From assembly GCF_016859285.1 (NCBI RefSeq), contig NC_053422.1:8318501-8382500 (forward strand): a DNA stretch of 64,000 nt, written 5' to 3'. Made by a program: the position numbers and the translations under genes. A model generated the notes under the pieces. That model was not told the origin of the DNA. It saw nothing but the letters and a program-made list of their open reading frames with translations, and made no database searches. Source of the stretch: Xiphias gladius. Its lineage: Eukaryota; Chordata; Actinopteri; Istiophoriformes; Xiphiidae. Of this stretch, positions 12,001 through 21,281 are shown piece by piece. Within the stretch, counting starts at the first letter, position 1. Every line of letters starts with the position of its first letter.

Positions 12001-12921
12001 TAAGACAAATACACAAAGAAAGGACGAATAACGGAAATATTTCCTGTTACCCAATGTTTCACAGAGCAGCCTGACCACACTGAAGAAAACCTGGTGAGGA
12101 CTCCTAACCCCGAAGAACACTTTTAACTTTTAACACCGTGTGATTTAAGTTTTAAATTCAACTTGTAACCAAAGGTGCCCTGCACTGAGCCGAGAGCAGG
12201 TGGCAGGAGGAAAACAGAAAACAGAAAACATGACTGTCTCCACCGTGCGTGTACTGTAGTGCACGTTATCTGGACTCTCACGTTGACCCGTCTTTTGTCC
12301 ACCAAAACAGTTTCAGCAAATAATGATGCAGCAATTACAAGCCACAGTAATGCTATGTTAGGTCGGGACACAGCAGCACCAGTCGGTGAAGTAAAGTAAA
12401 CACTGAACAGGTCGCAGAGAGCTTGTCTCTTTCTGTCCAAAATTCAAAAGGAGTTTGGTAGAAAATGGTGTTTGTTTGGAGTTTGCTGTGCCTCAAGTTG
12501 TCAGGTTGGCTAGCTCTTAGCACTGCTAATCATTTAACTAACATAAGCTTATGAGAGCTGCCGTTGATTGCCATAAATCACTGGTCATATCGTGGTTATA
12601 ACCAGTTTTGGTTGCCAGTATACATTCAGCTCACTGTCTATAAGCAACGGCTTGGCGGCAGTTCCCAGATTTTAACTTGGGAGTTTGGTTTTGCGCAGCC
12701 AACGATGCTAGCTAACTTACCGAAGCTAACTACTCAGCGAGGCTAGCTTGAGTTCGTGTGCTGGGAAGGTGCTCTTTTGACTGTCCGCGCTGGATTTATG
12801 GTCAGAACATCATGTGGCCTACAATGTTATCCAACAGATGTACAAGCAAGCGGCGTGAATCACAGATTTACGAAATAATCCCCAGCGCTGAGCCAACTCA
12901 CCCCAACGACACACCGTCCAT
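1..12921 (-). CDS. klhl3: Kelch-like protein 3, CUL3 ubiquitin-ligase adaptor (5' part; 3' end beyond left edge)
   Basis: KLHL3 recruits substrates, notably WNK kinases in vertebrates, to CUL3 ubiquitin ligases: its BTB/BACK part binds CUL3 and its Kelch propeller binds substrate. Ten coding exons on the minus strand join in frame (1,060 nt, about 353 codons) and cover an N-terminal tail (residues 1-40), BTB (about 55-128), BACK (about 160-262) and the first Kelch blade (from about 309). The remaining blades lie off the left edge. Diagnostic stretches are [49 protein letters not shown] and [20 protein letters not shown]. The last two fit KLHL3 better than its paralogue KLHL2, from memory of the human proteins. 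All nine internal junctions have GT/AG sites and matching phases. The N-terminus is about seven residues longer than human. It is adjacent to hnrnpa0, as in human 5q31. Confidence 0.93.
523..640 (-). CDS. klhl3: klhl3 coding exon 9 (Kelch blade 1)
   Basis: It encodes [20 protein letters not shown], then [19 protein letters not shown], with the Kelch GG doublet and the spaced Y-W pair. The acceptor is tacag and the donor GTCAGT. It ends in phase 1. Confidence 0.97.
777..926 (-). CDS. klhl3: klhl3 coding exon 8 (end of BACK, linker)
   Basis: It encodes [19 protein letters not shown], then [17 protein letters not shown] and a basic proline linker ending SIPK. The acceptor is tttcag and the donor GTAAAC. 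The intron just past the donor begins with a short (CA)n tract on the coding strand. Confidence 0.97.
927..1580. other. klhl3 intron 7, nothing recognised
   Basis: AT-rich intronic sequence without a clear repeat, coding segment or regulatory motif. Confidence 0.6.
1581..1697 (-). CDS. klhl3: klhl3 coding exon 7 (BACK)
   Basis: The minus strand encodes [20 protein letters not shown], then [19 protein letters not shown], matching human VFEAVISWINYEK and the RLPLLPRDYLVQ segment. The acceptor is tccag and the donor GTAAAA. Its 117 nt make 39 codons with no phase shift. Confidence 0.96.
2165..2255 (+). repeat. Direct repeat copy 1
   Basis: The words tactgtgttctttcat and gtgaaataccaa recur at 2948-3035 with similar spacing and about 80 per cent agreement by eye. 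This copy and its partner are about 780 bp apart in the same orientation. Confidence 0.6.
2365..2545 (+). repeat. Dispersed fish repeat remnant (GTGGAGCAGC...GGTTCGAAC type)
   Basis: The order gtggagcagct, then an aagggacattaacgacgatag block, a C-rich stretch and gggttcgaactagccg resembles a dispersed repeat common in percomorph genomes. The ggttcgaa word resembles a tRNA B box, so tRNA-SINE ancestry is possible. The family is named only by recollection. Confidence 0.5.
2948..3035 (+). repeat. Direct repeat copy 2
   Basis: Partner of 2165-2255. It starts with tgactcactgattatgtg and continues through the shared tactgtgttctttcat block. Confidence 0.6.
3545..4195. mobile_element. Possible degraded DNA transposon fragment
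   Basis: The right end carries gatgcatcgactcattgac followed by ttttagaggacagccctag, resembling the terminal sequence of a common fish repeat. On the left, gtcgacacttcttaccaatgcatc is a loose inverted counterpart. No transposase reading frame was seen. Limits are approximate. Confidence 0.3.
4363..4472 (-). CDS. klhl3: klhl3 coding exon 6 (BACK)
   Basis: It encodes [16 protein letters not shown], then [20 protein letters not shown] and K. The SSDKLTV block is a BACK hallmark. The acceptor is tctcag and the donor GTGAGA. Confidence 0.97.
4803..4965 (-). CDS. klhl3: klhl3 coding exon 5 (BTB to BACK)
   Basis: It encodes [19 protein letters not shown], then [20 protein letters not shown] and [15 protein letters not shown]. 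This is the 3-box and start of BACK, nearly identical to human KLHL3. The acceptor is tgcag and the donor GTAAGC. It ends in phase 1. Confidence 0.97.
5390..5600 (-). mobile_element. Short inverted-repeat element, family A copy 1
   Basis: The family has AGAGCTGCAAC-type ends and an internal core containing accaacagtccaaa and gcaaaaatgcc. This copy is reversed: gacagaaaattaattgaca near the left end, then caagcaaacatgcc. Its right end is lost near an A run at 5606-5622. The form fits a non-autonomous DNA transposon. Confidence 0.65.
6876..7016 (+). repeat. Dispersed repeat starting gggcggatccagg with T24
   Basis: The order gggcggatccagg, a T24 run, cactttccttaacattg, then ggccttggtggaggccagtg and ctctactgggtgc matches, from memory, a repeat common in percomorph genomes. 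It has no coding capacity. Confidence 0.55.
7779..7900 (-). CDS. klhl3: klhl3 coding exon 4 (BTB, second half)
   Basis: It encodes [18 protein letters not shown] and then [22 protein letters not shown], the CUL3-facing end of the BTB fold. The acceptor is gcag at 7904-7901 and the donor GTGAGA. It ends in phase 0. Confidence 0.96.
8018..8124 (-). CDS. klhl3: klhl3 coding exon 3 (BTB, first half)
   Basis: It encodes [19 protein letters not shown] and then [17 protein letters not shown], the conserved BTB core including the LCDV strand and the H-R-x-V-L-A helix. The acceptor is cttcag and the donor GTAGGC. It ends in phase 1. Confidence 0.95.
8125..9239. other. klhl3 intron 2, with one decayed element
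   Basis: It holds an internally deleted family A element (8474-8622). Nothing else is recognised. Confidence 0.6.
8474..8622 (+). mobile_element. Family A element, internally deleted copy
   Basis: The left end reads gactgaaactatggattattttca and the right part tttgcttgagaaatggctaaa. These match the two ends of the forward family A layout, with the usual central 200 bp missing. Confidence 0.45.
9240..9374 (-). CDS. klhl3: klhl3 coding exon 2 (N-terminal tail to start of BTB)
   Basis: It encodes an acidic, poorly conserved segment ([12 protein letters not shown]) and then [15 protein letters not shown], which matches human PAHMGKAFKVMNELR. The acceptor is ccag at 9378-9375 and the donor GTGTGT starts at 9239. 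The exon ends in AG, which with the first T of the next exon makes serine 52. Confidence 0.88.
9931..10265 (+). mobile_element. Family A element, nearly full length
   Basis: It begins aaggctgcaactaatgatta and continues through ttgttttgtccagcccata and ccagcaaatttacacattt to gggcatttttgcc and cgattatcaaaattattgca. It serves as the forward reference copy for this window. Confidence 0.7.
11409..11717 (-). mobile_element. Family A element, both termini visible
   Basis: It starts agagctgcagcgattag and ends agttgcaaccct, giving imperfect terminal inverted repeats. The internal core is reversed (ctcatctgaagatttga). Confidence 0.7.
12902..12921 (-). CDS. klhl3: klhl3 coding exon 1 (20-nt coding part with start codon)
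   Basis: The minus strand reads MDGVSLG plus two bases, followed by a strong GTGAGT donor at 12901-12896. The human protein starts MEGESV, so the M-acidic-G-x-S pattern agrees. The exon ends in phase 2, and exon 2 begins with the one base needed to complete the codon. The ATG lies in a favourable gggaggATGG context. The start is inferred from this phase match and weak similarity, without transcript support. Confidence 0.65.
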
Positions 12922-13129
12922 CCTCCCGGAGCCAGAGACCACAGCAGGCATGGGCGCTGCACACAGATCCTGTATTACCGGGAGGAATCACTCCGTAGTT
13001 TAAAAAAAAAAAAAAAAAAAAAAAAGCCACACACATATGCAGCTTAGTACACTGGTATGAGTAGCCTGGTCCCAAAAAAAAGAAAACCTTAAATATTTAC
13101 TTTTTTTTTTTTTAAATAATCAAATTATG

Positions 13130-13300
13130 TATCACATCTGTTATCTGTTCTTTCAAGATTTGTGCGTCTCTCTTTATTCTCTATTTTTATACTTCCTTTA
13201 GTTATTGCATGTAATTTGGCTGCGTTGTAATGTGAAGTGGCTGCAGTTTCCGTTTGGGATTAATAAAGTACTCTATCCATCTATCTATCTATCTCTGAAG
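13130..13300 (+). mobile_element. LINE-like 3' tail ending in (TATC)n
   Basis: The text gtttgggattaataaagta followed by ctctatccatctatctatc has the layout of a fish L2-type LINE 3' end, with a short terminal tandem repeat. There is no reading frame. Confidence 0.5.
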
Positions 13301-13460
13301 GTCTTAAAACTGGATTTTGGGTAGAGTCTCTACACAAGAAAGGGCTACGAGATAGAGGAGGGAGGACCCCTCAGAGGTGATATAGTGCTTCAGTGGTGCA
13401 AATTTCAGACACATTTGTGATTAATCAAATTATGCAGCGAGAGATAAACTAGAGTAAACC

Positions 13461-13520
13461 TGGGGGCTTTGGGACTACTGGGCAGTTGCCCACTTTGCCC
13501 AGTTTGTAATCCAGCCTTGC
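13461..13520 (+). repeat. Inverted repeat arm, left
   Basis: It contains ccactttgcccagtttgtaa and tccagccttg. The reverse complement of 14396-14442 shares this pattern (gctttgcccagttggtaat, acagcc). Confidence 0.6.
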
Positions 13521-13651
13521 TATTAGTTACTCCAAGTTTTTTATCCTGGTGGCCATAGAAAACCCGTCCATATTTTCCTATTTTTCCTCTTAACGTAAAT
13601 GTGATTTTCTCTAGTATTAAATGAAATGGGGCTTCAATTACCTTTTTTTTC

Positions 13652-13868
13652 CCCACTATCAATTAATCTACTGATTATTCTCCGGATTAGTCCATAAAAT
13701 GTCTGAAAATTATTAAAAATGACCATCACAATTCCCAAAGCCGAAAATAGCGTCTTCAAATGTTGTTTTGTCCGACCAACAGTCCAAAACCCAAACATAT
13801 TAATTTTACAGTGATTTGACTGTGGTAAATTTTCTGCCAGTCGACTAATTAGTTCATTCTTTCACCCC
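13652..13868 (+). mobile_element. Family A element, fragment
   Basis: Forward core: gtccataaaatgtctgaaaa, then atgttgttttgtccgacc and aacagtccaaaacccaaa, ending ccagtcgactaattag. The outer termini are eroded and the central part is shortened. Confidence 0.65.
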
Positions 13869-14395
13869 TAAAAGTAAACATGACATCTTTCAACCCCACA
13901 AAGATAAGACGATGGGCTAATATGAGATAGCAATCTCTGGTTTTACCCTGAAAATGCCTGTTAAAGGATGATATGCAGATCAGGGCACAACCAATGCATG
14001 TGAATAAAAGTAGCTGGTGACAGTTTAAATCTTTTTTTTTTTTTTTTTTAATTGAAAAACATGTACAGTCTTAAATTACATGACCCCATGTTTACTACAG
14101 GGACAGGAGTAGTGTGTTTCTTCAGGGATGTCATGTCTTACTCAGGAGTGGAGGGACCAGATTTAGTTCACACATAGACTGAGGGTTCAAATCATGGTAT
14201 TTATTCAAACAAACAAAAAAACAATTTTAAATACAATTTACACTGGTGTTCACATATTTGCTTTCCCAAAACTGACAATATAATCCTTTAGCCACCCGGT
14301 ATTTTTTTGTTTTGTTTAATTTTTAACTCTATCAATCATAACAGCAAGATACAAATATATAGCCATTACTATGTGACAGTTACAGGCATCCTAGA

Positions 14396-14442
14396 CCTGG
14401 CTGTATTACCAACTGGGCAAAGCGGGCCTCAAAACCCCAAGG
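14396..14442 (-). repeat. Inverted repeat arm, right
   Basis: It reads ctgtattaccaactgggcaa and agcgggcctcaaaaccccaa on the plus strand, the inverted counterpart of 13461-13520. The two arms enclose about 0.9 kb that includes a family A fragment. Confidence 0.6.
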
Positions 14443-14869
14443 CGTCCCCAAGGATTTAGGTGCACTGCATGTCAATTGGATTTGGTAATTTGACTAATTG
14501 CTAATTTGTTAGGGGAATTTGCACCATTTAAATACAACATTAACTAAGGTAGGTTGTGTATTGTTAGTTAATGCTGTTGCCATAGTTCACATAATGCATA
14601 TTACTAATAGTTTTTTTTTTTTTATTCCTTTTGAAATGTTAAGTTTTATTCCAGCCTAAGTGTACCGGTTGCTTTGGTTTTAATGGAAACTTGGAGGCGA
14701 CGGAGAACATGCTCACTACATAGGGAGCTGTAAGCGGAGGGTCAGTAGGGGCCAACAGCAAATTTTTGCTCCAGTGTTCCTTAATCCAGCCAAGATCCTG
14801 GAACAGCAACCTAAACCTGGTCCCAGCTGCACCAACATGGTCTAATGAAGCTATGAAAAATGAAAGATG

Positions 14870-15065
14870 CACATAGCTAGAAGGACCAATAAATGGATCA
14901 CATCAGTCCAGATCTCAGATCTTTGCACTTGGTTCCCGTATATCAAAGAATCACACCTAGAAACATGGAAAAGCAACATTCACTTTTTTTTGGCACCACA
15001 TATCTGGAACAAACTCCCAGAAAATTTGAGATCTGCTCCCCTCCTGTTTTTTTTAAGCCTAAATT
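14870..15065 (+). mobile_element. LINE ORF2 C-terminal remnant
   Basis: A plus-strand frame reads FFLAPHIWNKLPENLRSAP. The pattern APxxWNxLPxxLRSAP is typical of the region after the reverse transcriptase domain in L2/CR1-type fish LINEs. The upstream frame is short and no RT domain precedes it, so this is a dead 5'-truncated fragment. Confidence 0.55.
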
Positions 15066-16304
15066 TTTAAATTTAGGGTATTTTTCGAACCGGTATTTTA
15101 TCTTACTCTTAAAATCCTATTTGTCATTTTATACTGCCATTAATTCTGGGAGAGTGCAATGACATGCTGCAGCCGAAGTCTCTAGTGCAATTCAAAATGA
15201 CGCTATCACGCCCCTTACGTACCAATATATCTAGTACTATAAAAATAAGTTTCTTTTTGATAATTGAAAGACTTTCTTGCAGAATAGCCTTGGCTCTTGA
15301 TGCTTCTTGTACCAAGAAATAAGGTCAGAGTGGGAGCTCATACTTTTTTCCTTCCTCTCTGTTAATAGCTTGCCAACACAAAAAACAATCAGTCATGTAG
15401 GTTTACTCACAGAAATCAGTCTCTCCTGAAAAGACAGTGTATTGCTAACAACTTTTTGGACCATAATTTCATTCATGGTCTGCAGCTAGACACCCCAGCA
15501 ACACCGAACTATTACGTCGTTAGAAGAAAGATCACACACGTGGTGATTCCAAAGGAGTTATACATCAAGTCAGCAGAGTTTTCTTAAAACAGTCACTAAA
15601 CATTGGATCCTCTCAAGGGAAGATGATCATTTACAACCAACTGGCTGCATGTGTGTGGTATATGACGGTAAACAAAACCTGATTCTCTGGAAAAACATGT
15701 CAAGGCAACACTGAAAAATAGCATCTGCCTCCACCCCCCCTTAAACACTTTAATCCTTGCAGGATATGGATACTTTCCGTCAATACAAGTAGAAGTGTTC
15801 ATATAAATTTGACATTATCAACATGCACTTCACAAGACCTACCAAACAAAATAAAAACAATCATATTTCAACATACATCCATCCTCAAAGTGGAGTATTT
15901 GCTCATTGTATTGAAGGTTGCCATATAAATTAAATTAATTCCTAAAACAAAAAAAACAAACAAAAAACAAACAAAAAAAACTGCAACCAGTTAAAACGCA
16001 CTGCTTATGGTGATGCACAAAAACCAGCTCCCTTGCACCTCCAGCTTTTAGCTTTGCCAGTATAAAATGGCCGATGAACTGGAAATGCCGTCATTTACCA
16101 CGCGACACCTGGTGGTAGCTTTATGGACTCAATTCACAAGATTACAAGAAGCACGAGGCAGATTATCCAAATAATGCCGATGAAAAAGCACCAAACCGGC
16201 AGCGACCACAGTGCGGATTTTAAAATGCACCGTCTGCTGAAACGTAACCCACGCGATTTGAATTAAAACTGCGAGATTAGATAGATTTTCAAAACATTAA
16301 AAAC

Positions 16305-16310
16305 TTTAAT
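16305..16310 (-). terminator. Candidate poly(A) signal of hnrnpa0 copy 1 (ATTAAA)
   Basis: ATTAAA on the minus strand, about 680 nt beyond the stop codon and followed by a U/GU-rich stretch (gtttttaatgttttg). No AATAAA occurs closer to the gene; the nearest canonical hexamer is near 14645. Use of this site is inferred. Confidence 0.35.
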
Positions 16311-16986
16311 AAAAGCAGGATACAACATAGGGGCGAACTGAACACATGAATTTCAAACATTTTTAATCTAAACAAAAGCCTGTAATGGGACGGGAGAGGT
16401 GGAAAAAAAAAGAAAAAAAAAAAGCAATGTACAGTTAACAAACAGTACGTGACATTTCTCCAAAAATACTTTGTCACGAGTGTTTAAGATCAAGAAACTC
16501 AAGCAATCGAGTCCCATGCTGCCCGACACTGCCAACAACTTCACTTAAAACCCTGAGTTCATGATGCAAAAATAACAGACACATCTGGCTGGTTTGCAAG
16601 ACAAACAAACTCAATTCTGAGTTGAGAAGCAGTGACTGACATCGATTACGGCTTTACAAATGGTTCAAAACAAGTCTTTCCCGAAACATAACAAAATTAC
16701 AATTCAATAATTCACAATTCTTAGTAGTAAAGTCCATAATCTGTGGAATAAGAGGACAGATGGGGTCCCGGGTGGGGGCGGGCATGATCCAGAGGACAGT
16801 CTCATTCATTCCTTGTGGGTGATGGGCACTGCTTCCTTTAACTGAATTCAACAAAGACCCCTCACCCCCACCTGGGCTTGAGTAATGTGTATGTGTGTGC
16901 ATGTGTGTGTGCGTGTGCGTGTGTGTAATTTCAAGTTCGTTGTTATCAGATTTTCCCCATGAACATCTCAAAACTGGAGGGAGCCA
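16311..16986 (-). other. Probable 3' UTR of hnrnpa0 copy 1
   Basis: This non-coding stretch follows the stop codon. It carries a (CA)-rich tract on the transcribed strand at about 16887-16925 and otherwise AT-rich sequence. Confidence 0.45.
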
Positions 16987-17877
16987 CTAATAGCCACCGC
17001 CAAATCCACCACCCCTGCCGTAGCCACCGCCGCCGCCGCCTCTGTTGTAAGGAGCCCCGCTCCTGTAGGAATAGTTGCCCCCCTTCACTGCACCATAATT
17101 GGAGTGCTGCTGTCCGTAGCCGTCCCCAAAGTCACCATTACTGTACCCAGCCCCCATCTGGTTGTCGTATTCTTCGTAGCCCCCGTAACCCCCGTAGCCT
17201 CCACCACCGTTGTAACCCCCGCCATAACCGTAGCCTCCTCCGTAATTGCCGCCGTAGCCTCCTCCGTAGCCGCCACCTCCTCTTCCGCCGCCATAGTTCT
17301 GCATCCCTCTCCCTCGACCCCTTCCTCCCCGGCCGCCGGTGGACATCTCCTGCTTGGTCAGAGCTTTCTTCACCTCCACCTTGTTCCCGTTGATGGTATG
17401 GTATTTGGTCAGCACGGCTTTGGTGGCGGAGTCTGTGTCCTCGAAGAAGACAAAGCCGAAGCCTCTCTTCCTGCCGGTCTGCTTGTCAGAGATGATCTCG
17501 GCCTTCTCCACCACGCCGAACTGGGAGAAATACTCGGTCAGGTTGTCCGGCTCAATGTGGTCTTTCACGCCGCCGACGAAAATTTTCTTGACATTGGCGA
17601 GGATGTCCGGGTTGTTGGCGTCTTCTCGAGCTATAGCCCTTTTCAGTTCCACGTTGTTGCCTTCGACGACATGTGGCTTAGCCGCCATTGCTGCGTCGGC
17701 CTCCTCCGGTGTCGAGTAGGTGATAAAGCCGAAACAGCGGGACCGTCCGAGTTGCTGGTTCATGACCACAACGCAGTCACTGAGCGACCCGTACTGCTCG
17801 AAATACTTGCGGAGGCCATCTTCTGTGGTCTCCACGTTCAGTCCGCCGACAAATAGCTTGCAAAGTTTGGTCGTCAT
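16987..17877 (-). CDS. hnrnpa0: Heterogeneous nuclear ribonucleoprotein A0, tandem copy 1 (intronless)
   Basis: A nuclear RNA-binding protein of the hnRNP A/B family, which binds AU-rich and other mRNA elements. The single exon encodes 296 residues. RRM1 (about 6-85) has RNP2 LFVGG and RNP1 [11 protein letters not shown]2 (about 98-176) has KIFVGG and RGFGFVFF. An RGG-type segment [11 protein letters not shown] starts at 181, followed by a long Gly/Tyr low-complexity tail ending FGGGY. The start MTTKLCKLF sits just before RRM1, as in human HNRNPA0. It is less like human than the second copy 5.8 kb upstream; 48 of the first 60 residues agree between the two. Neighbouring klhl3 matches human synteny. 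Long frames on the opposite strand are composition artefacts. Confidence 0.95.
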   Translation of the reverse strand: MTTKLCKLFVGGLNVETTEDGLRKYFEQYGSLSDCVVVMNQQLGRSRCFGFITYSTPEEADAAMAAKPHVVEGNNVELKRAIAREDANNPDILANVKKIFVGGVKDHIEPDNLTEYFSQFGVVEKAEIISDKQTGRKRGFGFVFFEDTDSATKAVLTKYHTINGNKVEVKKALTKQEMSTGGRGGRGRGRGMQNYGGGRGGGGYGGGYGGNYGGGYGYGGGYNGGGGYGGYGGYEEYDNQMGAGYSNGDFGDGYGQQHSNYGAVKGGNYSYRSGAPYNRGGGGGGYGRGGGFGGGY

Positions 17878-17934
17878 GATTGAATTTCTTCTGTGGATGG
17901 TAGGCTGAGACCGTCCCTCTTCTTCTTCAATGGA

Positions 17935-18026
17935 CGACGTCAGGGCGGGCCGTTCGACTCACTCGCTATCGTAAGACGTAACCGCCGCTGATTGGTCGTC
18001 TTGAAAAAAATCACCGTCCACATTGG
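17935..18026 (-). promoter_or_regulatory. hnrnpa0 copy 1 promoter: CRE-like site, GC box, two CCAAT boxes
   Basis: On the minus strand, TGACGTCG lies at 17942-17935 next to a GC box (17949-17943). Inverted CCAAT motifs read plus-strand attgg at 17991-17995 and 18022-18026. No TATA box is visible. All lie 60-150 bp above the start codon, implying a short 5' UTR. Confidence 0.5.
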
Positions 18027-18284
18027 CTGGCGATCGACATACGTTGCTGAAGCATTCGAGTCCTGTTGGGAATCTCAAGTTCCTTTTCCCGAAGTGTGGA
18101 TTTCAACCTCTGTGGTCGTTTGTTCAGTTCTATCCCCTGCTGTATTCAAGTTTGTGAAGAGGGGGGAAAAAAAAAATCAACACTTTAAGGTGCAAGCAAT
18201 TGATATCATTTTTTATGCACAACCTGGGCTTCTGCAGTATCAAATGACACTATAAAGACCCCACAGCGTAAAGCTATGTCCTGA

Positions 18285-18600
18285 TTACACTCAGTTGTCA
18301 CATTAGGTACACCCGCCAAAAACTAATGTAGTCTAATACAACAGTAATGAAAGAAATCCTCTCTCATGAAGCTCGTAACGGTCAGTTTTTATCGAAACCG
18401 TGTTAAAGAGGTGTTGATTCAACTGAGTTTGCAATTTGTGGTACTTACTCTCATTGATTTGAATGGGGTGGACAAAATAATAGGAACACCTGTCAAAATA
18501 ACGCAATTGCAGGACTGTTGTATTTAGACTATTTGTTTGTTTCTTTGGTACTGTACAACCAGCAAAAACATCCATGCAGCCTATATACATGTAAAGCCCA
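18285..18600. repeat. Dispersed repeat (ttaggtacacc...aataggaacacct)
   Basis: The blocks cacattaggtacacccgcc, aatgtagtctaatacaacag, tcatgaagctcg and gacaaaataataggaacacc match, as remembered, a dispersed repeat frequent in fish genomic and UTR sequence. Confidence 0.5.
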
Positions 18601-21281
18601 TCAGGCATTGCTCACCGTAAAGCCTTTATGTTCTTCAAATATACTTGAAATCAACATTTTTACTTAAAAGAATTACAGTTGACTACACATGGTTTTATAA
18701 CCGTACACAAGCCATACTTTGAAAGTAGCCTTTTAAACAGTGGCTTATTTAGAATGCAGATCACCAATTTAAAGTGTCCACACTGTATTTCAAAAATTAG
18801 GGTCTTAAGTCACCTACAAAGTGGCATAACCTGACTAATGGCTGATACGGAAACACATTTTTTATTAATGGCCAATTGTCTTACCGAGAAAACAATTTTT
18901 TTTATAGTTAAACGTAATGTCCTCCGGCTAGTTATCACTTCAGACAGGGAGAAGTGGTCGAACTGTCTTGAACCCCTAGCAAAAACAAAACAAAGCAACA
19001 TCACACTCTTATTACGCATAATACGGTTTTGCAGTCTTCAACGGCCAATGCTGACCCACTTGAAAAGAGGAAAATCACTTAAGTGGGTCAGTTTTTTTCT
19101 TTACGACACTTATTCTTCATAGTACCACGTTTAATGTGCGTCCTGTGGCTGTGCTTGACAAGTTTTTAAAATACTTTTTAAACTACAGTTAATTTACACT
19201 GTTGATATTAGTTCTGAGATGGCTTTGACAGTTGGAATACGGTATATCTTAGCGATTAGGGGTTGGCTGAACTCAGTCCTTTCGCAATAAATGAAACTTG
19301 TCTCAGCCCTTCTCACCCAGGGTATCTATTCAGGTTGCTTACAGCACATTAAAGCATGATGGTACATGCCCACGTATTGAACTGTAATTGCTCCTACTAC
19401 CCATTTTTCCTTTTTGGCACAGCCTTGTCACCAGGAAAGCTGCAGTATTTGTTTAGGTAAACCACCCAAGGGTTAAAATAGGTCATCAAGTTTTTGACAT
19501 TACAACAGTCCAGCCAAGTCTCTTGTCAATATCAGAACCAAAATTTAAAGCATTGAATTGGACACACAGAACTCCAAAGACCTGAAAATGTACTCAGTAG
19601 ATTTTACAATTCCAACCTGGTTGAACGAAACACACATACATCCACCAACTTTGGATCTTTGGCCTCACAAACCTTATCTGTTGGACAGAATGAAAATAAT
19701 CAGTGTGACAACCAACCTTATTTTGACCCCTTCATGACAAGTATCACATACAACCAAACTATGCCCAATCAAAAATAGAACACAAAAGTAACTTAACAAG
19801 TCTCTTGGTATATAAAAATATATAGATTTATTGTAGATTCATAAAAAGCACGGCCAACAAAACAGATGTTTCCTTTTCCTACGGGATGATCAGAAGCATC
19901 ATTAATCCTACAAAGGTAAGAGAACAAAAGTAATATTTACACTCCGATCACCATATCATCACTCACAGTATTTTTGCCACGCACATTACAGCAACTTGTG
20001 TGTCTCACTAGTTCTCCTGAAATATCACATTTTATGGAATTGAGGGATTACTGTTTATGTTTTGTGTTGAGGTTTTAGTGCTCGTCTCTCTCATACCATT
20101 ACAGCAAGTACACCTTACAATGCAAATAAGTATACACTGTCTGATGCATTGGTGTGTTCAACATCAAGAGTTTATTGATAAGCTCACTTATGGCTACTTC
20201 AACTCGCCTTTTAAAACAGATAAAGAGCATGTCTGTCTTTATCTGAGAGCATGAGAGAGAGCACTTCAAGCATAGCTCTAAGCTGCTCAATTAGCAGCAA
20301 CCTTAAAATTTAAGAATAAAATTAAAACCAACACTGACTAAATGACACACACAACACCATGACCAACAACAATGAAAAATTTCTTTTAGATTTTGGTCAG
20401 CAGACTTTAAGACCCCCCCAAAAAATTCACAATGACAAAAACTCACAGCAGACTTGAATATTTGGTCATAGAAGCCACTCACTGGTCTCCAATTGGCTTC
20501 TGAAACTTTAAACTGGTAACAACTTTACACCTTTGGAAATTTCAACTCTCTCCCATAATCGCTGAAAAACACAGCCCCATAGCTGTAGAATTTTGTTTCG
20601 TGTTAATTGCGTAAAAGGTGGTTAAAAAAAAAAAAAAAATCACATATAAACCAGAATTGTTATATTAAATAATCTCTTACACCTCCAGAGCCTGTTCAAC
20701 GCAAATCTTGGGTGTATTAAAAAGGACTACTACTACAAATTGGCTCAAATGGGCATCAACCTCTTATTACCCTAATTACTTACATCTGATATTCTGCAAC
20801 AACTCCTGTTGTCCTCAAAGGGCATTGTATATATTTCACCTGTTGTCTTTCCAGGCTCAAGTTCAATGTGATAAAGGGAAACACAGTATCCTCTGATGGC
20901 AGATCCACACATCAGGGAAATTTGATGGATCGTCACAGTTCATTTGTATTCTTTACCCCATCTCCAGTTAATTTACAGGCACTGTGCATCTAGCTGTGGA
21001 GGAGCGTTTCTGGCTTTTCAGGCACATGCAGAATGTGCCAATGAAGCAATTCACATTTCATTAACACATGCCTCCCAAGAGGAGTATCATGCTTAGAATA
21101 CAGCCAAAGTATAACTTTATTTTAGTTTTTCCTTACTTGAAAATAAACACTGTACAACCATATAAAAACATACACAACCCAATATGGGAGTTAAACCTGT
21201 AGACTATAGAAACACAAGACATCATATTGGTTTATTGTATTTTGAAACCCAGTGCCCAAATGCAAACTTCTCCCAGGAAGT

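Larger units (their letters stand above)
9375..12901. other. klhl3 intron 1, with two family A elements
   Basis: This 3.5 kb first intron contains family A copies at 9931-10265 and 11409-11717. Its 5' end (12480-12900) is richer in CpG and carries repeated gctagc/gctaac words. A second donor-like site (cttcg|gtaagt at 12721/12720) lies there. Confidence 0.6.
12922..16304. other. Intergenic region between klhl3 and hnrnpa0 copy 1, repeat-rich
   Basis: It holds an A24 run (13001-13024), a LINE-type 3' tail (13130-13300), an inverted pair of unknown repeats, a family A fragment and a LINE C-terminal coding remnant. The klhl3 promoter should lie just above 12921, but no TATA or CCAAT box was recognised. 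No gene was found. Confidence 0.6.

Noticed and set aside
12715..12721. Strong donor-like site cttcg|gtaagt as end of klhl3 exon 1
   Set aside because: Nothing upstream of it gives a start in the phase required by exon 2. The site at 12902/12901 does, so this one is at most an alternative non-coding splice.
14639..14872. 77-codon minus-strand frame beside the LINE remnant
   Set aside because: No recognised similarity. It is probably non-coding or an unidentified repeat fragment.
16959..17393. Arg/Ser/Pro-rich 144-codon plus-strand frame
   Set aside because: Antisense shadow of the glycine-rich tail of hnrnpa0 copy 1.
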